Assembly (NCBI GenBank): GCA_963575745.1
Contig: CAUYUJ010010435.1
Span: 211,277 to 275,276, forward strand
Origin: Prorocentrum cordatum
Taxonomy: Eukaryota; Sar; Dinophyceae; Prorocentrales; Prorocentraceae
Direction: 5' to 3'
Length of the DNA: 64,000 bases
Under the pieces are notes generated by a model. That model was not told the origin of the DNA and did not search any database. It was given only the letters and a program-made list of their open reading frames with translations. Each line of letters starts with the position of its first letter. Position 1 is the first letter of the stretch. Shown piece after piece: positions 1 through 9,859 of this stretch. The position numbers and the translations under genes are program-made.

Positions 1-83
1 TGGGTGCTTCCACGAGACGGTTCCGCTCGTCGGGGGGGCTCCTTGCGGGGGTGGTTGTGCTGTCCTTCAGTGTTCGTCGCTCA

Positions 84-213
84 GGTGGTGGTGCTGCTGC
101 TGCTGCTGCTGGTGCTGGTGGTGCTGCTGCTGCTGCTGCGACCTTTTTTGTCGTTGATCCTCCGCCCCCGATTTTTTTTTTTTTTTTTGTTTTACCGTTT
201 GCCCCCCCCCCCC
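84..213. repeat. CTG/GGT trinucleotide run, then poly-T and poly-C
   Basis: A CTG/GGT trinucleotide run (about 84-140) is followed by about 17 T and then about 13 C. The pyrimidine stretch resembles an intron 3' end and leads into the exon-like segment that follows. Confidence 0.8.
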
Positions 214-215
214 GC

Positions 216-412
216 GAGGCTCTCGGAGGCGCCGGCCCGCCGCGTCCTCGGCAGGTTCGCCCTCGCGCCGCGCGCGGAGGGCGCCGCCGCGCGGGGCCCG
301 CGCGCGGCGCTGGGCCCCGCGGGGCCGCTGGCGGCCGCGGGCCTGCTGGCGGCCGCGCTCGCGCTGCGGGGCCTCGGCGCGGTGGCGTGGGCGCGGCGGC
401 CGGGGGCCCCAG
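216..412 (+). CDS. possible orphan exon, Ala/Leu-rich
   Basis: One forward frame has almost only G or C in third codon positions, which is how real coding DNA looks in GC-rich dinoflagellates. It encodes an Ala/Arg-rich segment and then a hydrophobic run (GPLAAAGLLAAALALRGLG) that could be a membrane helix. A long pyrimidine tract precedes it, like a splice acceptor, and it runs into a dispersed repeat at about 440. There is no start codon, stop or recognisable family. Compositional bias alone could produce this, so it is only a candidate exon or gene scrap. Confidence 0.25.
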
Positions 413-439
413 GCCTCGGAGGAGGGAAGGGCAGCCACG

Positions 440-690
440 CGCAGGGTCGAGCAGTGGCGAAGCGTCCCGGCTCGCCTATCTATAGCCCCACCGAGCAACG
501 TTCTGAGAACCTTTTTGGGGGTTCCCACGAAGTGTTCGTAGAGCATGTCTGGCGGAGTCCGTCTTGTTCGAACGCATCGGGGTTATGTTCTAAGCACATT
601 CGTTTTTGTCTTTAAAACATGCTTGGGTTCTGAAAACATATCGAGGTAGGACCATAGGAATGCCTGGACGGTCGGTTCCTGCTCAATAGA
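440..690. repeat. dispersed repeat family R1, copy 1
   Basis: The copy begins near GAGCAGTGGCGAAGCG, carries several TTCTRAGAACNTT motifs, and ends near GACGGTCGGTTCCTGCTCAA. Further copies lie at 1240-1478, 10632-10868 and 53053-53270, about 230 bp each and visibly diverged. I see no coding capacity and no clear terminal repeats. A SINE-like origin is possible, but no convincing tRNA-type A and B boxes are present. Confidence 0.8.
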
Positions 691-1067
691 AGCACCCCTA
701 ATTCTCACAGTCAAGACGCTGAAGCAAGGACCGTTTTGGGCTCAGGAGGGGCTCCGATTCTCGGGCCGTTCCTTGGACTTCTGCCGTGGAGCCTGTTTGT
801 GGCCTAGGCCCGTGGTGGCCAGAAAAGACGGTCCGTTCCTTGTCCTGCGTTCTTTGTGGTAGCACGATGGCTGTAGAAGGCGCGGTCCTTCTCTATAGAT
901 GTAGGCCAGCGCCTTTTAAGAAGCAGCCTCTAAGAAGCATTCCCCCCTCCTTCCACCTTCTGCACGCCGCCAAGAAAGCCGGCCACGCGCAGGTCGTCAG
1001 AGGCGAAGCGTCCTGGCTCGCCTGGGGCCCCGGGCCTCGGAGGAGGGACACCCAGACCCCCCTCGAG

Positions 1068-1228
1068 CAATGAACAAAATCATGACGTGAGGTTTTTCGC
1101 CATTCTCGGTCTTTGCTGGGACGCGGGGGCGTCAACCACCGACTCGGGATGAGCAACGGGTCCCGGGGAATGGGTCGAGGCCCTTGGGGGTCGACGTCAT
1201 GAACAAATCATGACGTCGGGTGTCTGGA
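1068..1228. repeat. dispersed repeat family R2, copy 1
   Basis: This unit of about 160 bp begins with an ATCATGACG-type motif and ends with a second one (AATCATGACGTC), enclosing CTCGGGATG and CCCGGGGAATGGGTCG. Related copies are at 7896-8065, 8336-8480 and 53275-53410, with a weaker match at 12660-12790. It often adjoins R1. Function unknown. Confidence 0.65.
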
Positions 1229-1239
1229 AAGCTCGGCCA

Positions 1240-1478
1240 CGCGCAGGTCGTCAGGGGAGAAGCGTCCTGGTTCGCCTAGAGGCCCTCCAAAGAAAGTTCT
1301 AAGAGCCTCTCGTGGTCTGCACGAAACGTCCTCAGAAGAAGTCTGACTGAGGCTGTCTTGTTTTAACACGTCGGGGTGATGTTCTAAGAACCTTGGTTTT
1401 GTATTTCAGCATGTTGGGGTTCTACAAACATTTCATGGTAGGACTATAGGGATGCCGGGACGGTCGACCCCTACTCAA
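1240..1478. repeat. dispersed repeat family R1, copy 2
   Basis: It shares AGAAGCGTCCTGGTTCGCC at the start, the TTCTAAGA motifs, and ATGCCGGGACGGTCGACC near the end with the copy at 440-690. Confidence 0.75.
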
Positions 1479-1479
1479 T

Positions 1480-2488
1480 CGTCATAGGAGGAGAAGGTAC
1501 CCATGCCGTTGCCCTTCCCTCTCGTTTCCCCCCTTTGTTGGGCCTCCTGGGAGGCCCTGGTCGCCACCACTGGATTCGCCTCGAAGTCCCGGTCGGCAAG
1601 GCCGGCATGGGTACGGAAACACTGGGCACTATGTCCAACAGCAGATCGTGTCCATTATGAGCAGGATTCGTTGTCGGCGTCACCGCGGACGTTGTCCATT
1701 TGAGACAGAAGGCCGCCTGCCAAACAGCGGCAGCTGTCGGTTTTGGAGGTTCCGCTGGCGGCCACGCGCGAGGGGGGACGACTTCTTCGGAGGAGGCTGC
1801 TCCTCAGCTGGCACGGGCCTTGTCTGCAAGTACAAGGCGGACGCCCTCTGGGAAGCAGCCTCCTCCTCAGAAGCCTTCCCCCCTCCCCCCACCCGCCTCC
1901 CTGTGCGGAGCTGCTGAGGGCGTTCGGGCTGGGAGGGGGAGCTCAAGCAGGTCCGCAACCTCGGCCGCTCGGCCCTCGAGCGGCTCGATAGGGACGGCGC
2001 CGAGGGGTGCGAGCCTGAACACGAGCTTGATTGATTGGGGCCAGACCGCGCGCGTTTCGTGCAAACCCATACCATACTCACCACCCACCAAACTACCCCA
2101 ACCCAATCCGAAGGCCCAAATTTGCCCTCCATTGCCAGTAGGGGGGGGGGCGGGAAACTTAAAAAAAAAAAATGAAGCCCGTACCCCCCCAACCCGAAAT
2201 TCGGGTCTCTGGCCGGGTTGGGTTGGGGTGGTCTGGTAGGCAGTCACCTGCTATGCCCCCCACCCCCCTGTTCGCGCCGCCAAGGACAGGTGCCAGTGCC
2301 CACGCCGCCAGTCGCCAAAACGAAACGCCCCTATTTCTGCCACGCCTGGGCAGCACACGGCGTCGAGGACCGCGCCACCCCTGCACGTCACGTGTTGGTG
2401 GGGGGAGGAAGTTGTGGGCCCCTCGCAGGAGTGTCGGGGATTGCTGGAAGCGCCCCTGGCCCCAAGATGCCCCCAGGATTTCCAAGTA
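1480..2488. other. gene-free stretch
   Basis: Overlapping reading frames exist on both strands, but all are Pro/Gly/Ser/Arg-rich and none has a family signature or consistent third-position bias. No repeat shared with the rest of the window was recognised apart from homopolymer runs. Confidence 0.6.
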
Positions 2489-2610
2489 CGGCAGGTTCGC
2501 GTCGTGTCGTTGAACGATCCGGCGTGAATGGAACGGCTGATCGTTCAAGGCTGAACGATCCCCGCGGTGTCAGGAACCAACGCCAGGGTTGACACGACGC
2601 GAACCTGCCG
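2489..2610. mobile_element. MITE family B, copy 1 (20-bp perfect TIR)
   Basis: A 122-bp non-coding element has 20-bp perfect terminal inverted repeats beginning CGGCAGGTTCGCGTCG (2489-2508 and 2591-2610). The interior holds GATCGTTCAAGG and CCCCGCGGTGTCAGGAA. Both interior motifs and the termini recur in the longer copy at 49622-49813. No target-site duplication was seen. Superfamily unknown. Confidence 0.75.
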
Positions 2611-2839
2611 GAGGCCCCCACGGCCTTCACAGCACCCCTCGCGAGGCCCAGAGAGCCCCAACTGGGCTCCAAAAGGAAGCGGGAAGCTGAGGGCACTTCG
2701 GGCCAGGGTTAAGTCGGGCCTGTCTCTCTACAGGAGGAATATTCAAAAATAGTTACAAATAATCAGGTGACGATGTGTTCATATGTGTGGACTGCTATGG
2801 CGCATTTTCGGATCGATTTTTAAATTCATATATATTTAT

Positions 2840-2885
2840 ATATACAGACATCTACACATGCATATACAGACACATACATATATAG

Positions 2886-2928
<43 letters not shown>

Positions 2929-2930
2929 AG
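2840..2930. repeat. TA microsatellite inside MITE A copy 1
   Basis: Pure (TA)n at about 2886-2927, preceded by interrupted TATA/CACA repeats. Confidence 0.95.
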
Positions 2931-3126
2931 TGGCACGTGTGTGCCCAGGCTCATACAAAAAACTGAAGGGGCGTTTGAAGCAGGAGTGAAATGCAACATC
3001 GAAGTCGCACTCGAGCGCAAGTGGGGTTGCCACACCTTGCGATGTGTGTACCAGGGCCCCCAGGAAGCCTTAGGAGGCCCGACTTGGATACCAGAAGAGG
3101 CTCCAGGAGGCCCCAGGATTGTGAGT

Positions 3127-3500
3127 GTTGTGCGTGTGTGTGTGTGTGTGTGTGTGTATGCTTTGTGTGGTGCGTGCTTTTTGTGTGTTGTAGGTGTTGT
3201 GTGTGTGTGTATGTTTGTCTAGCGTGTGATGTGTTGGGCGTGATTTGTGTCTCTGTGTGCATGTAGTTCTGAAGCCCCAGGAGGCCCCAGGCGGCCTCAG
3301 GAGGCCCCAGGAGACCCCAGGAGGCTTCAGGAGGCCCCAAGAGGCTCCAGGAGGCCGCAGGAGGCCCCAGGAGGCCCCAGGAGGTTTCAGGACACCCCCA
3401 GGAGGCTCCGAGGCGGGGTCTAGGGTGCCAGAAGGTTCAGAAGGCCCAGGAGGCCCCAGGAGGTTCCAGGAGGCCCCCAGGAGGCTCCGAGGCGGGGTCT
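3127..3500. repeat. GT microsatellite and AGGAGGCCCC minisatellite
   Basis: A GTGTGT-rich stretch (3127-3265) is followed by about 20 imperfect copies of an 11-mer AGGAGGCCCC(A). The 11-mer is the reverse complement of the GGGGCCTCTTGG arrays found at 25.7, 26.9, 30.3, 39.1 and 56.1 kb. Confidence 0.85.
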
Positions 3501-4223
3501 GGGGCTCGATTTTTCAAGCGAAACCGCCATTCACTGAGAATCGGGGTCACAATTATTGAAATTACCATGTGTTTTTGAAGGTTTTATGTTAAAATGATGA
3601 ATTTCCCATGTGTTTTTGGACCCTGACGTCGCGATCTGCGTGAGGGGTGCCACCGATTTTCAGAAATTCGAGGATGTCCCGAGCGAAACGCCCAGACAAA
3701 TCGCGGACGCGTGCGCATTAATCGCCTCTGAGCTCTACTCCCTCGGAGAGGTGCGTATGAGAATACATGTATGTATGTGTGTATTTGATAATCATCCAAA
3801 AACCGCCTGTAGGGGGGACCTGCCCGACCTAAGGCCAGGGGGACCTGTAGCAACCCCCGGGGGGCGGGCGTCCATTTCGCAGCGCTTCGCGCTCCATTCC
3901 GGGGGTGGTCGTCCGGCCAGGCTTCGGGAGAGGAGCATCTACCGATGGCGTCAGTCCCCAGAGCTCGAAGGGGAGGACCCCCTACCGTCCTCGCTCAGGG
4001 GGGGCAGCAGCGCGGCTGGCGGTAAGAGATGTGTTCTGTGGTGCCAAGTGTCCCCAGAGGTTATGGTGTGTCCTCTTGGGCGCACCTTGCACAGGACTGC
4101 CCCTTCCCTGCCCCTTCTTCGCCGTCGTGGGCCCCCGGTCGAGCCGTCGTCGCCGCCGCTGGATTGGCCTCGACATTCTGGTCAAGAGGCACCCTAAGAG
4201 AGGTCCGGGGAGTGGCGGTACTC

Positions 4224-4382
4224 TTATGTCGGGTCTGTACCTCTACAGGAGGGACCCTCAAGAAGAGATCAAAGTGGTGTGGTGACGATTTTGTCCGCGC
4301 TCTTCTGACTAGTTCGGGCCTTTTTTGACTATGTGTTGCCTCTCTTCCAACATCCGCCTGTAGGAGGACATGCCCGACCTAT
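4224..4382. mobile_element. MITE family A, copy 2
   Basis: The 159-bp element has left end TTATGTCGGGTCTGTACC and CTCTACAGGAGG, and right end CCGCCTGTAGGAGGACATGC followed by CCGACCTA. The interior shares GTGACGATTTTGT with other copies. The flanks CGGTACTC and TGTTACTA match at 5 of 8 positions, consistent with a decayed 8-bp target duplication. No open frame. Confidence 0.75.
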
Positions 4383-5885
4383 TGTTACTATAGGTATCGC
4401 TTGGTTTTCCCAAGGCTCGTGCGCGTATTCGGCGCTGCCCAGCGCCAGCCCCGAGGACGGCATCCTGGGCAGGCCAGAGGACGTTAATAATGGGGGCCTA
4501 CGCGCTGACGAGGGGTCCGCCACAGCCCAGTACTGTGGAAGACGACCACATGGAGAGAAGGCATGCTGCCAGATGAGCTCGAGATGTCTAGGACATGCGC
4601 TCAGAGTGTGTGTTAACATATCAACGCATGGTCACTACCAGCCTGGAACATATCCCTGTCCCTGTGCTGGGCACCTCCTCATCACGATGCCAGTCTTAGG
4701 GATTTCCTTCTTTTTTGAGGGCGAATCCCTAAGATTGTCATCGCCTTTTGGCGTGTCAATCTTAGGGATAGGGATACGTTCGAGGCTGGTAAGATCCGAG
4801 AAGCCCAGGAAGACCTCCAACAGTTTACCCATGATCACCGCCATCACGGGTAAGAGTACGGGGGGCGTTGGAGCTGCATTGCCAGGGCTGCAGGGCTCAA
4901 GCGCCAAGATTTATTCAGAAGCCCGACTCTGGCGCCGATGCTGTCCTGGAGGAATCAGCTCGCCGCAGGGGGTTATTTTTCAATGCGCAATGTGTGTGGG
5001 CCGCGGGCGTCTGTCGCGGGTAGCTCACGATTGGTTCGATGGTGGGTCGCAGAAAGGTCGAAGGGAGGTCGCGGGGGAGGAGAGGGGAGGGAAGGGGAGG
5101 ACGACGACAGAAATAATCGGCACCGCGGAACGCTATTTCAGGCACGCGCTCAGGGACAGTGTGAGACCGCTCGGCCCTTTGGTTATGATGTTCATGCAGT
5201 TTCTTTGTTTCTCTATGGATGACCCGGGGTTCGGGAGCCACTCGGATTCGAACCTCCTCACCTTCCTCCGCTGACCCCGCATGTTGGGGCTGCTCTGGTT
5301 CGCGGCCAGCCCGCATCCGCGACGCAGGGCTCGAGCTCAGCGCTGCTGTGTCGATTTCGTAAACAGTTTCGTTTTGAATCTGTTTCGCAGCATAAGCCGG
5401 ACGAAGACAGAACGAAGGAAAACGACAACAAGGAAGACACCACGACAACGAAAGCACAACGAGACCTGCTACGACGTGGCCTTGGCTGGCCCCTCCGGGG
5501 CTCCCGACCCCAACAATTTGGTTGATGCCCCTGAGGCCCGAAGCCCGGCCCCATGCAGCAGACGTCGGGGAAAGCATCCGGATTGAAGCGCATGGCGTTG
5601 TCGGTGTCGGCGGTGTGTGGCCCCGTGTCCGGGAGCCGCTTCGCGGCGGCGCAGATCCGCTGCGTGGCCCTGGCTGGCTTGGGCCCAGAGGTCCAAATCC
5701 TGCGTTCGTTCACTTCGGGATTCCCTAAGGGTCCCGAAGTCGCGACTCGCCGGTCGTCGGAAGTAGATGATGCTGATGGATGCCCAAGTCCCCCAGTCCA
5801 GAAGTAGAGTCTCTACTTCAATCTGCTTCCAACGCTTTCCACTTCATGCTTCTCCCCACCTCGGGAGCTGGGCTCCGTCAAGTGA
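4383..5885. other. gene-free stretch with a small inverted repeat
   Basis: Long frames on both strands show no family signature. CTTAGGGATT and AATCCCTAAG (about 4697-4735) form a 10-bp inverted repeat, with a third copy just downstream. A tRNA-like GGTTCGAATCC on the minus strand near 5250 was tested and rejected. Nothing else was recognised. Confidence 0.55.
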
Positions 5886-5890
5886 TGCGA

Positions 5891-6170
5891 ATCCCAGGGG
5901 GAGGAGGGAAACGAGGAGGAGGAGGAGGAGAAGGAGGAGGAGGAGGCGGAGGAGAAGGAGGATGATGATGAGGAGGAGGAGGAGGAGGAGGAGGGGTGAG
6001 GGGGAGGGGGAGGGGGGGTGGAGGGGAAGGGAGGGGAGGGGAAGGGAGGGAGGGGAGGGGAGGGAGAGGAGAGGAGGGGATGGAGAGGAGAGGAGAGGAG
6101 GGGAGGAGGAGAAGGAGGAGGAGGGGAGGGGAGGGGGAGGAGGGGGAGGAGGGGAGGGCAGGGGCGACCA
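5891..6170. repeat. polypurine GGA/GGAGGA tract
   Basis: About 280 bp are almost pure purine on the plus strand. The frames here encode poly-Arg/Gly/Glu and are not genes. Confidence 0.95.
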
Positions 6171-6286
6171 TTCCCCAGGACCGCCGCTTCTGGTGGTCCC
6201 AGGGTCCCCGCGGGGAGCCCCCTCCCAGAGGCCGAGCACGGGGAACCACCGCTGTCGCCAACACTGGCATCGTCGGTCGCCTCCAC

Positions 6287-6562
6287 CGTTTCCTCCTCCC
6301 TCCTCCTCCCTCCTCCTCCTCCTCCTCCTCCTCCCCCTCCTCCTCCTCCTCCTTCTCGTCCTCCTCCTCCCCCCTCCTCCTCCCTCCTCTCTCCTCCCTC
6401 CCCTCCTCCCTCCTCCTCCTCCTCCTCCTCCTCATCATCATCATCATCCCTCCGCATCCCTCCTCATTCCTCCTCCTCATCCCTCCGCATCCCTCCTCAT
6501 TCCTCCTCCTCCTCTTCCTCCTCCTCCTCCTCCTCGTCCTCCTCCTCATCCTTCCTCCCAGA
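6287..6562. repeat. polypyrimidine CCT/TCC tract
   Basis: About 275 bp are nearly pure pyrimidine on the plus strand, with ATC and CGCATCCCTCCTCATT sub-repeats. With the purine tract at 5891-6170 it forms an inverted pair around a roughly 115-bp unique spacer. Confidence 0.95.
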
Positions 6563-6567
6563 TTGGG

Positions 6568-6712
6568 TCAGAGTAGATGGGGTCGAAGGATCTCGACGCA
6601 TCGCCGATGCATCGGCGATGCGGCTCGATGTGGAGCCCGATGTGCTTCATGTCGGCGTCGCCGATGCATCGCCCACGTCGATGATGCATCGCCGATGCAT
6701 CTCCATCTAGGA
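6568..6712. mobile_element. MITE family C, copy 1 (right end degraded)
   Basis: It shares the left terminus and the GCATCGCCGATG palindromes with the complete copy at 8075-8302. A perfect 24-bp palindrome lies at 6598-6621. The right arm has decayed to CATCTCCATCTAGGAGGCCTCC. Confidence 0.6.
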
Positions 6713-7309
6713 GGCCTCCAGGATGATCCTGATCTCGGTGATCGTGGCCATGTCTCGCAGGCGATGGTTCCCTCCTTATCCTCGAGCTCCGCCCGAACAG
6801 TTTGGCCGCTCAGAAATAGGGGGAGCCCTGGTAGACACCCCAATGAGGGGCTATTTGGACGCACCCCTATCGAGGATAGACGCCCCCTCATCGTATATCC
6901 CAGGGTTGGGTCACCAAAAACCCTGCGAAGCCTGGGATAGGGGTCGACATTTCCTCTGTCAGCATTTGGGCTTTCAGGTGGCCCAGAGACTACCAATGTA
7001 CAAGATCATCTTCCCCTGGCGGAGCGTACTAGTGTTGATTGTGGCGTCGCGCAGGGGTAAGGGGGGGCGGCAGCGAGGGCTTCCGAACAGGGGCCCTTCG
7101 GGGCCCGACAGGGCCTTTTGGAAGAAATCAGAAGGAGGCCTTCAGGGCCCGACCAGTGCACCTTTTCCCCTCCCCCCCACCAATGATCGCCCCCCCTCCC
7201 CCCCCCCTTTAGGCGCCGCCCCCTGGATGCCAAGTCCAGGACCCCGAGCACTGGAAGCCAGGGGGCTCGCGCTCACTCGCGGGGCTCGGTTCGATGCCTC
7301 CGATTCGAT

Positions 7310-7505
7310 TCGATGCGATTCTGATGGTTTCCGATTCCGATTCCGATTCGACTTCGGATTCCGATTTGGGCCCCGACTTCTCAATTGTGGCCTACTAGCC
7401 TGCCGGTTTCTGACGATTCGATTCTTCCCGATTTGGCTGTCGAATTCCGCCGGTTTGGTTCATTTCGGTCGCCGATCCGACTTATCGATTCAATTTTGGA
7501 TTCCC
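7310..7505. repeat. GATTC/CGATTC-rich dispersed repeat, copy 1
   Basis: Imperfect CGATTC/GATTCC hexamers lead into a diverged stretch with TTCGGTCGCCGATCCG. A related copy is at 52205-52400. Both lie next to sequences related to the GCCTCCACCGAGG foldback. Confidence 0.7.
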
Positions 7506-7522
7506 CTGTCGCAGGCCCAGAG

Positions 7523-7705
7523 GTTGACACCAACACCAAGATCCATGGTGTGCCTCCACCGAGGGAAGACGATCCCGATCTCGGTGATGGAGGTAATATT
7601 CTGGCTTCCAAGGTGGCCGAAATATTACCACCAACACCGAAATCTAGGATCATCTTCCCCATGTGGAGGCAACCCCCTGGGCTTGTGTTGGTGCAAATTT
7701 CCAGG
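7523..7705. mobile_element. foldback element, arms about 80 bp
   Basis: Nearly the whole stretch is an imperfect hairpin. GCCTCCACCGAGGGAAGACG near 7555 pairs with the complement of ATCATCTTCCCCATGTGGAG near 7650, and GGTAATATTCTGGC pairs with GCCGAAATATTACC at the centre. Outer parts (ACACCAACACCAAG and CTTGTGTTGGTGC) extend the pairing. One-armed relatives lie at about 6720-6760 and 51830-51890. Non-coding. Confidence 0.7.
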
Positions 7706-7895
7706 CCTCCAATCCTGCACTCGAGTTCAGCGCGTCCCCGACAGGCCGTGCTGAGGGCCCCGGCCGCCAGGCGGGCGCCTGCAAGAGCGCGCCCCCCCCG
7801 GGCGGACCCAGCGCAGCCGAGGGGGCAGGCAGTTCGGGTTTCAGTGATGGTGGAGAGGACGGCGAGGAGGGAGGAGGGCACCCAGACATGATCGC

Positions 7896-8065
7896 GTCGT
7901 AACAAAAATCAGGACGGGAAGTTTTTCCTTATTTTCGGCCCTTTGGGGCCCTCGCCGGGCCCCAGGACCGTCAAAAAACGACTCAGGATGAAAATCCGGC
8001 CCCGGGGAAAGGGTCGGGACTTCCGGGGACGCCGTCCTGAAAAAATAAGGACGTCACATGTTTGG
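7896..8065. repeat. dispersed repeat family R2, copy 2
   Basis: It aligns with 1068-1228 through ATCAGGACGGGAAG, CTCAGGATGAAAATC, CCCGGGGAAAGGGTCGGGAC and the closing AAGGACGTCACATG. Confidence 0.65.
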
Positions 8066-8074
8066 GTAGTTCTA

Positions 8075-8302
8075 GGCCTCCCAGATGGGGTCCGAGTGGA
8101 TGGGGTCGGAGGACCGCGCCGAATCGCCGATGCATCGGCGATACGGCTCGATGTGGAGCCTGTTTTTCTCTCCGCTCCAACGGCACCGATATGTCGCCGA
8201 CGTTGCGGATGCATCGCCAATGCATCGGCGATGCATCGCGGACTTCTCGGCGATGCGGCGCGATCTTCCGACCCCATCTACTCGGACCCCATCGAGGAGA
8301 CC
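8075..8302. mobile_element. MITE family C, copy 2 (about 50-bp TIR)
   Basis: The arms GATGGGGTCCGAGTGGATGG and its inverted partner ending CTACTCGGACCCCATC match over about 45-50 bp with a few substitutions. The interior is full of CGATGCATCG palindromes. No coding frame and no clear target duplication. Confidence 0.75.
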
Positions 8303-8335
8303 TCCAGTAATGCCCCATACATGTTCGTATCATGA

Positions 8336-8480
8336 AGAAAGCACGACGGGAAGACATCACGCCTTCGGGTGCCTTCACCGCGCCGTCCATGCAGGATGCG
8401 GGATGAAAAACGCCCTGCGGAGAAGGTCGGGATTTCGGGCACCACGTCATGGAAAAACACAAAACATCAGATGTCTGGGA
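8336..8480. repeat. dispersed repeat family R2, copy 3
   Basis: It shares the CACGACGGGAAG start, GCGGGATGAAAA, AAGGTCGGGATTTCGGG and the closing CATCAGATGTCTGGG with other R2 copies. Confidence 0.55.
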
Positions 8481-8524
8481 CGGAGGTATCGGGCGGACGA
8501 AAGGTCGGGGCTCAAGAGACGTGG

Positions 8525-8690
8525 GTCAGTGCTAATGGGGGTCAGTCAGAGCGCCGCATCCTGCAGGAGTCCTGCAGAGCCAGGGGTGCTCTGACCCCGG
8601 CGTTCGCGCAGGATCCTGCGGGATCTTGCAGGATCCTGCAAAGCCCGGTTGACCCGGGCTTGCATTGCCTTGGGTCAGTGCGTCCCCGAA
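8525..8690. repeat. CAGGATCYTGCAGGATC repeat, copy 1
   Basis: The segment is rich in PstI-like TGCAGGATC motifs and GACCCGGG. A homologous segment at 52815-53005 has the same order of motifs (GCCAGAGCGC, TGCAGGATCCTGC, TTGACCCGGG). Confidence 0.65.
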
Positions 8691-8925
8691 AGTCGGGGGC
8701 TCCCAAACCGGGTGGTGACCACACCGTGTGGTGAGTCGGTGGGGATTCGGGGTCACCGCACGGTTTTGGGACTTGGGTCGTTCTCCGAGGATGTCTCGGG
8801 CGACTGGAGCCTCCAGGGTCCCAAAACCGTGTGGTGACGGACCGTGCGGTGAGGTCTTTGCGGATTTCGAGGTCACCGCCGGGTCTGTCACCACACGGTT
8901 TTGGGACACCCAAGAAAGGGGTGGC
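8690..8925. repeat. non-amplified relative of the 104-bp satellite
   Basis: It contains GTGTGGTGAGTCGGTGGGGA, CACGGTTTTGGG and TTGGGTCGTTCTCCGAGGATG. It then contains a second diverged unit ending GGTTTTGGGACAC. The same junction, GGTCGTTCTCCGAGGATGT followed by CCAGGGTCCCAAAACCGTG, closes the array at 29740-29800, so this looks like the unamplified form. Confidence 0.75.
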
Positions 8926-8984
8926 GAGGATGTTCGAGGCGCTCGGCCGTCTGCGCCGACGTCCTGTTTTCTGTCTCTGTCGGG

Positions 8985-9190
8985 TTCGGGGTGCCTTCTG
9001 GCAGCTGCGCCTCGCCAGGAGTCCGCGGGGGGAGTGCGCGAGGCGTCCTCTGGGCGGCCACCGGAGGCCCGTGGCGCCCGAGCCGGGCGGCGAGGAGCCT
9101 CCAGGCCGACGACCGGGGCTTTCGGTTCCGGCAAGTTGGCTTCTGCTAGCTCCTCTTTTGGTCTGGCCCTGGCGCGAGAGGCGAGAATCG
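8985..9190. repeat. dispersed repeat family J, copy 1
   Basis: It contains GGCAGCTGCGCCTCGCC followed by Arg/Gly-coding GC-rich DNA. The motif and its surroundings recur near 20190 and, diverged, near 40340, each time upstream of a GGCGGCGAGCG or CTCAGCGGCCGCGG segment. Whether this is a conserved exon scrap or only a repeat cannot be told here. Confidence 0.5.
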
Positions 9191-9857
9191 GCGGCGAGCG
9201 AGGGGGGGGGAAGTCAGAAGGAGAAGGCCTTCGCGGAGCGCGGCGGGGCTTCTCAGATGCGCTCTGGCCTCCTGAGGAGTGTCCCTGCGTCTTCGGAGAA
9301 GGCTATAGGGCAACTTTCATAGGGCCAGGAGACCTCCGAGCCTTCTGAGGAGGCCCGCCTCTTCTCACTTCCCCCCAGGAGCGCCGCCAAAAGAAATCCG
9401 CGGGGACCCCCGCAGGTCTATGCCGATGCCGTCGCCTGCTCCTCTAATGAGGGCAGGGCGGCCAGTCTCTGCTTCGGCAACGCCTTCGATATACTCGGGG
9501 CAGACGAGAGGGGATTATGAAACGGGCCTGGCAACAATTACTGCGCGTGCAGCTGGTTCCGGCATCACCGCTGGGCGCTTTCCTCTATAGTAAATGGGCG
9601 CCTATGGCGCCAGGAGGCGCCTGAAAAGCCGGCTACGTGAGCTGCTTCGCGCCCCCCCCCCCCGAAAATCAGGGTTTATTTGCACGCCTCTTCGGCCCAG
9701 CGTTGTTTGAAAAGATGGCCGAGGGGAAGGGGGGGAAATACCACGCAAGTAAACTCCCCTGAGTCACAAGAACGCAGCCTCTTTCGTCGCACCGATGGTC
9801 GATCGTTGCCCTGCCGCTGGCTACTTCATGAGCTGTGACGAGTTACCCGTGAGGCAG
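9191..9857. repeat. long duplication, copy 1
   Basis: About 670 bp match 10907-11838 closely in order and sequence: GCGGCGAGCGAGGGGG, GCGCTCTGGCCTCCTGAGGA, GGGCAGGGCGGCCAGTCTC, CCTGAGTCACAAGAACGCAG and TGACGAG. Both copies are non-coding by my reading. Confidence 0.85.
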
Positions 9858-9859
9858 CC

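Larger units (their letters stand above)
2701..3840. mobile_element. MITE family A, copy 1 (1124 bp, perfect 8-bp TSD)
   Basis: The element spans 2709-3832 between perfect direct repeats GGCCAGGG (2701-2708 and 3833-3840). The left end reads TTAAGTCGGGCCTGTC, then CTCTACAGGAGG. The right end, read in reverse complement, begins TTAGGTCGGGCAGGTC and then CTACAGGCGG. It carries no transposase frame. The interior is a TA microsatellite (2886-2927), a GT microsatellite (about 3127-3215) and an AGGAGGCCCC minisatellite (about 3280-3490). Other family copies are only 136-391 bp, so this one appears expanded by internal tandem repeats. Confidence 0.8.

Noticed and set aside
2886-2927. Long TATATA run as a promoter
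   Set aside because: It is a pure microsatellite inside a transposable element, and dinoflagellates generally do not use canonical TATA boxes.
4333-5274. 313-codon plus-strand frame
   Set aside because: It begins inside MITE A copy 2, shows no third-position bias, and contains no recognisable domain.
5235-5280. Minus-strand GGTTCGAATCC, a perfect tRNA B-box match
   Set aside because: The flanking five bases on each side do not pair into a T-stem, and no A box or acceptor stem lies at the right distance.
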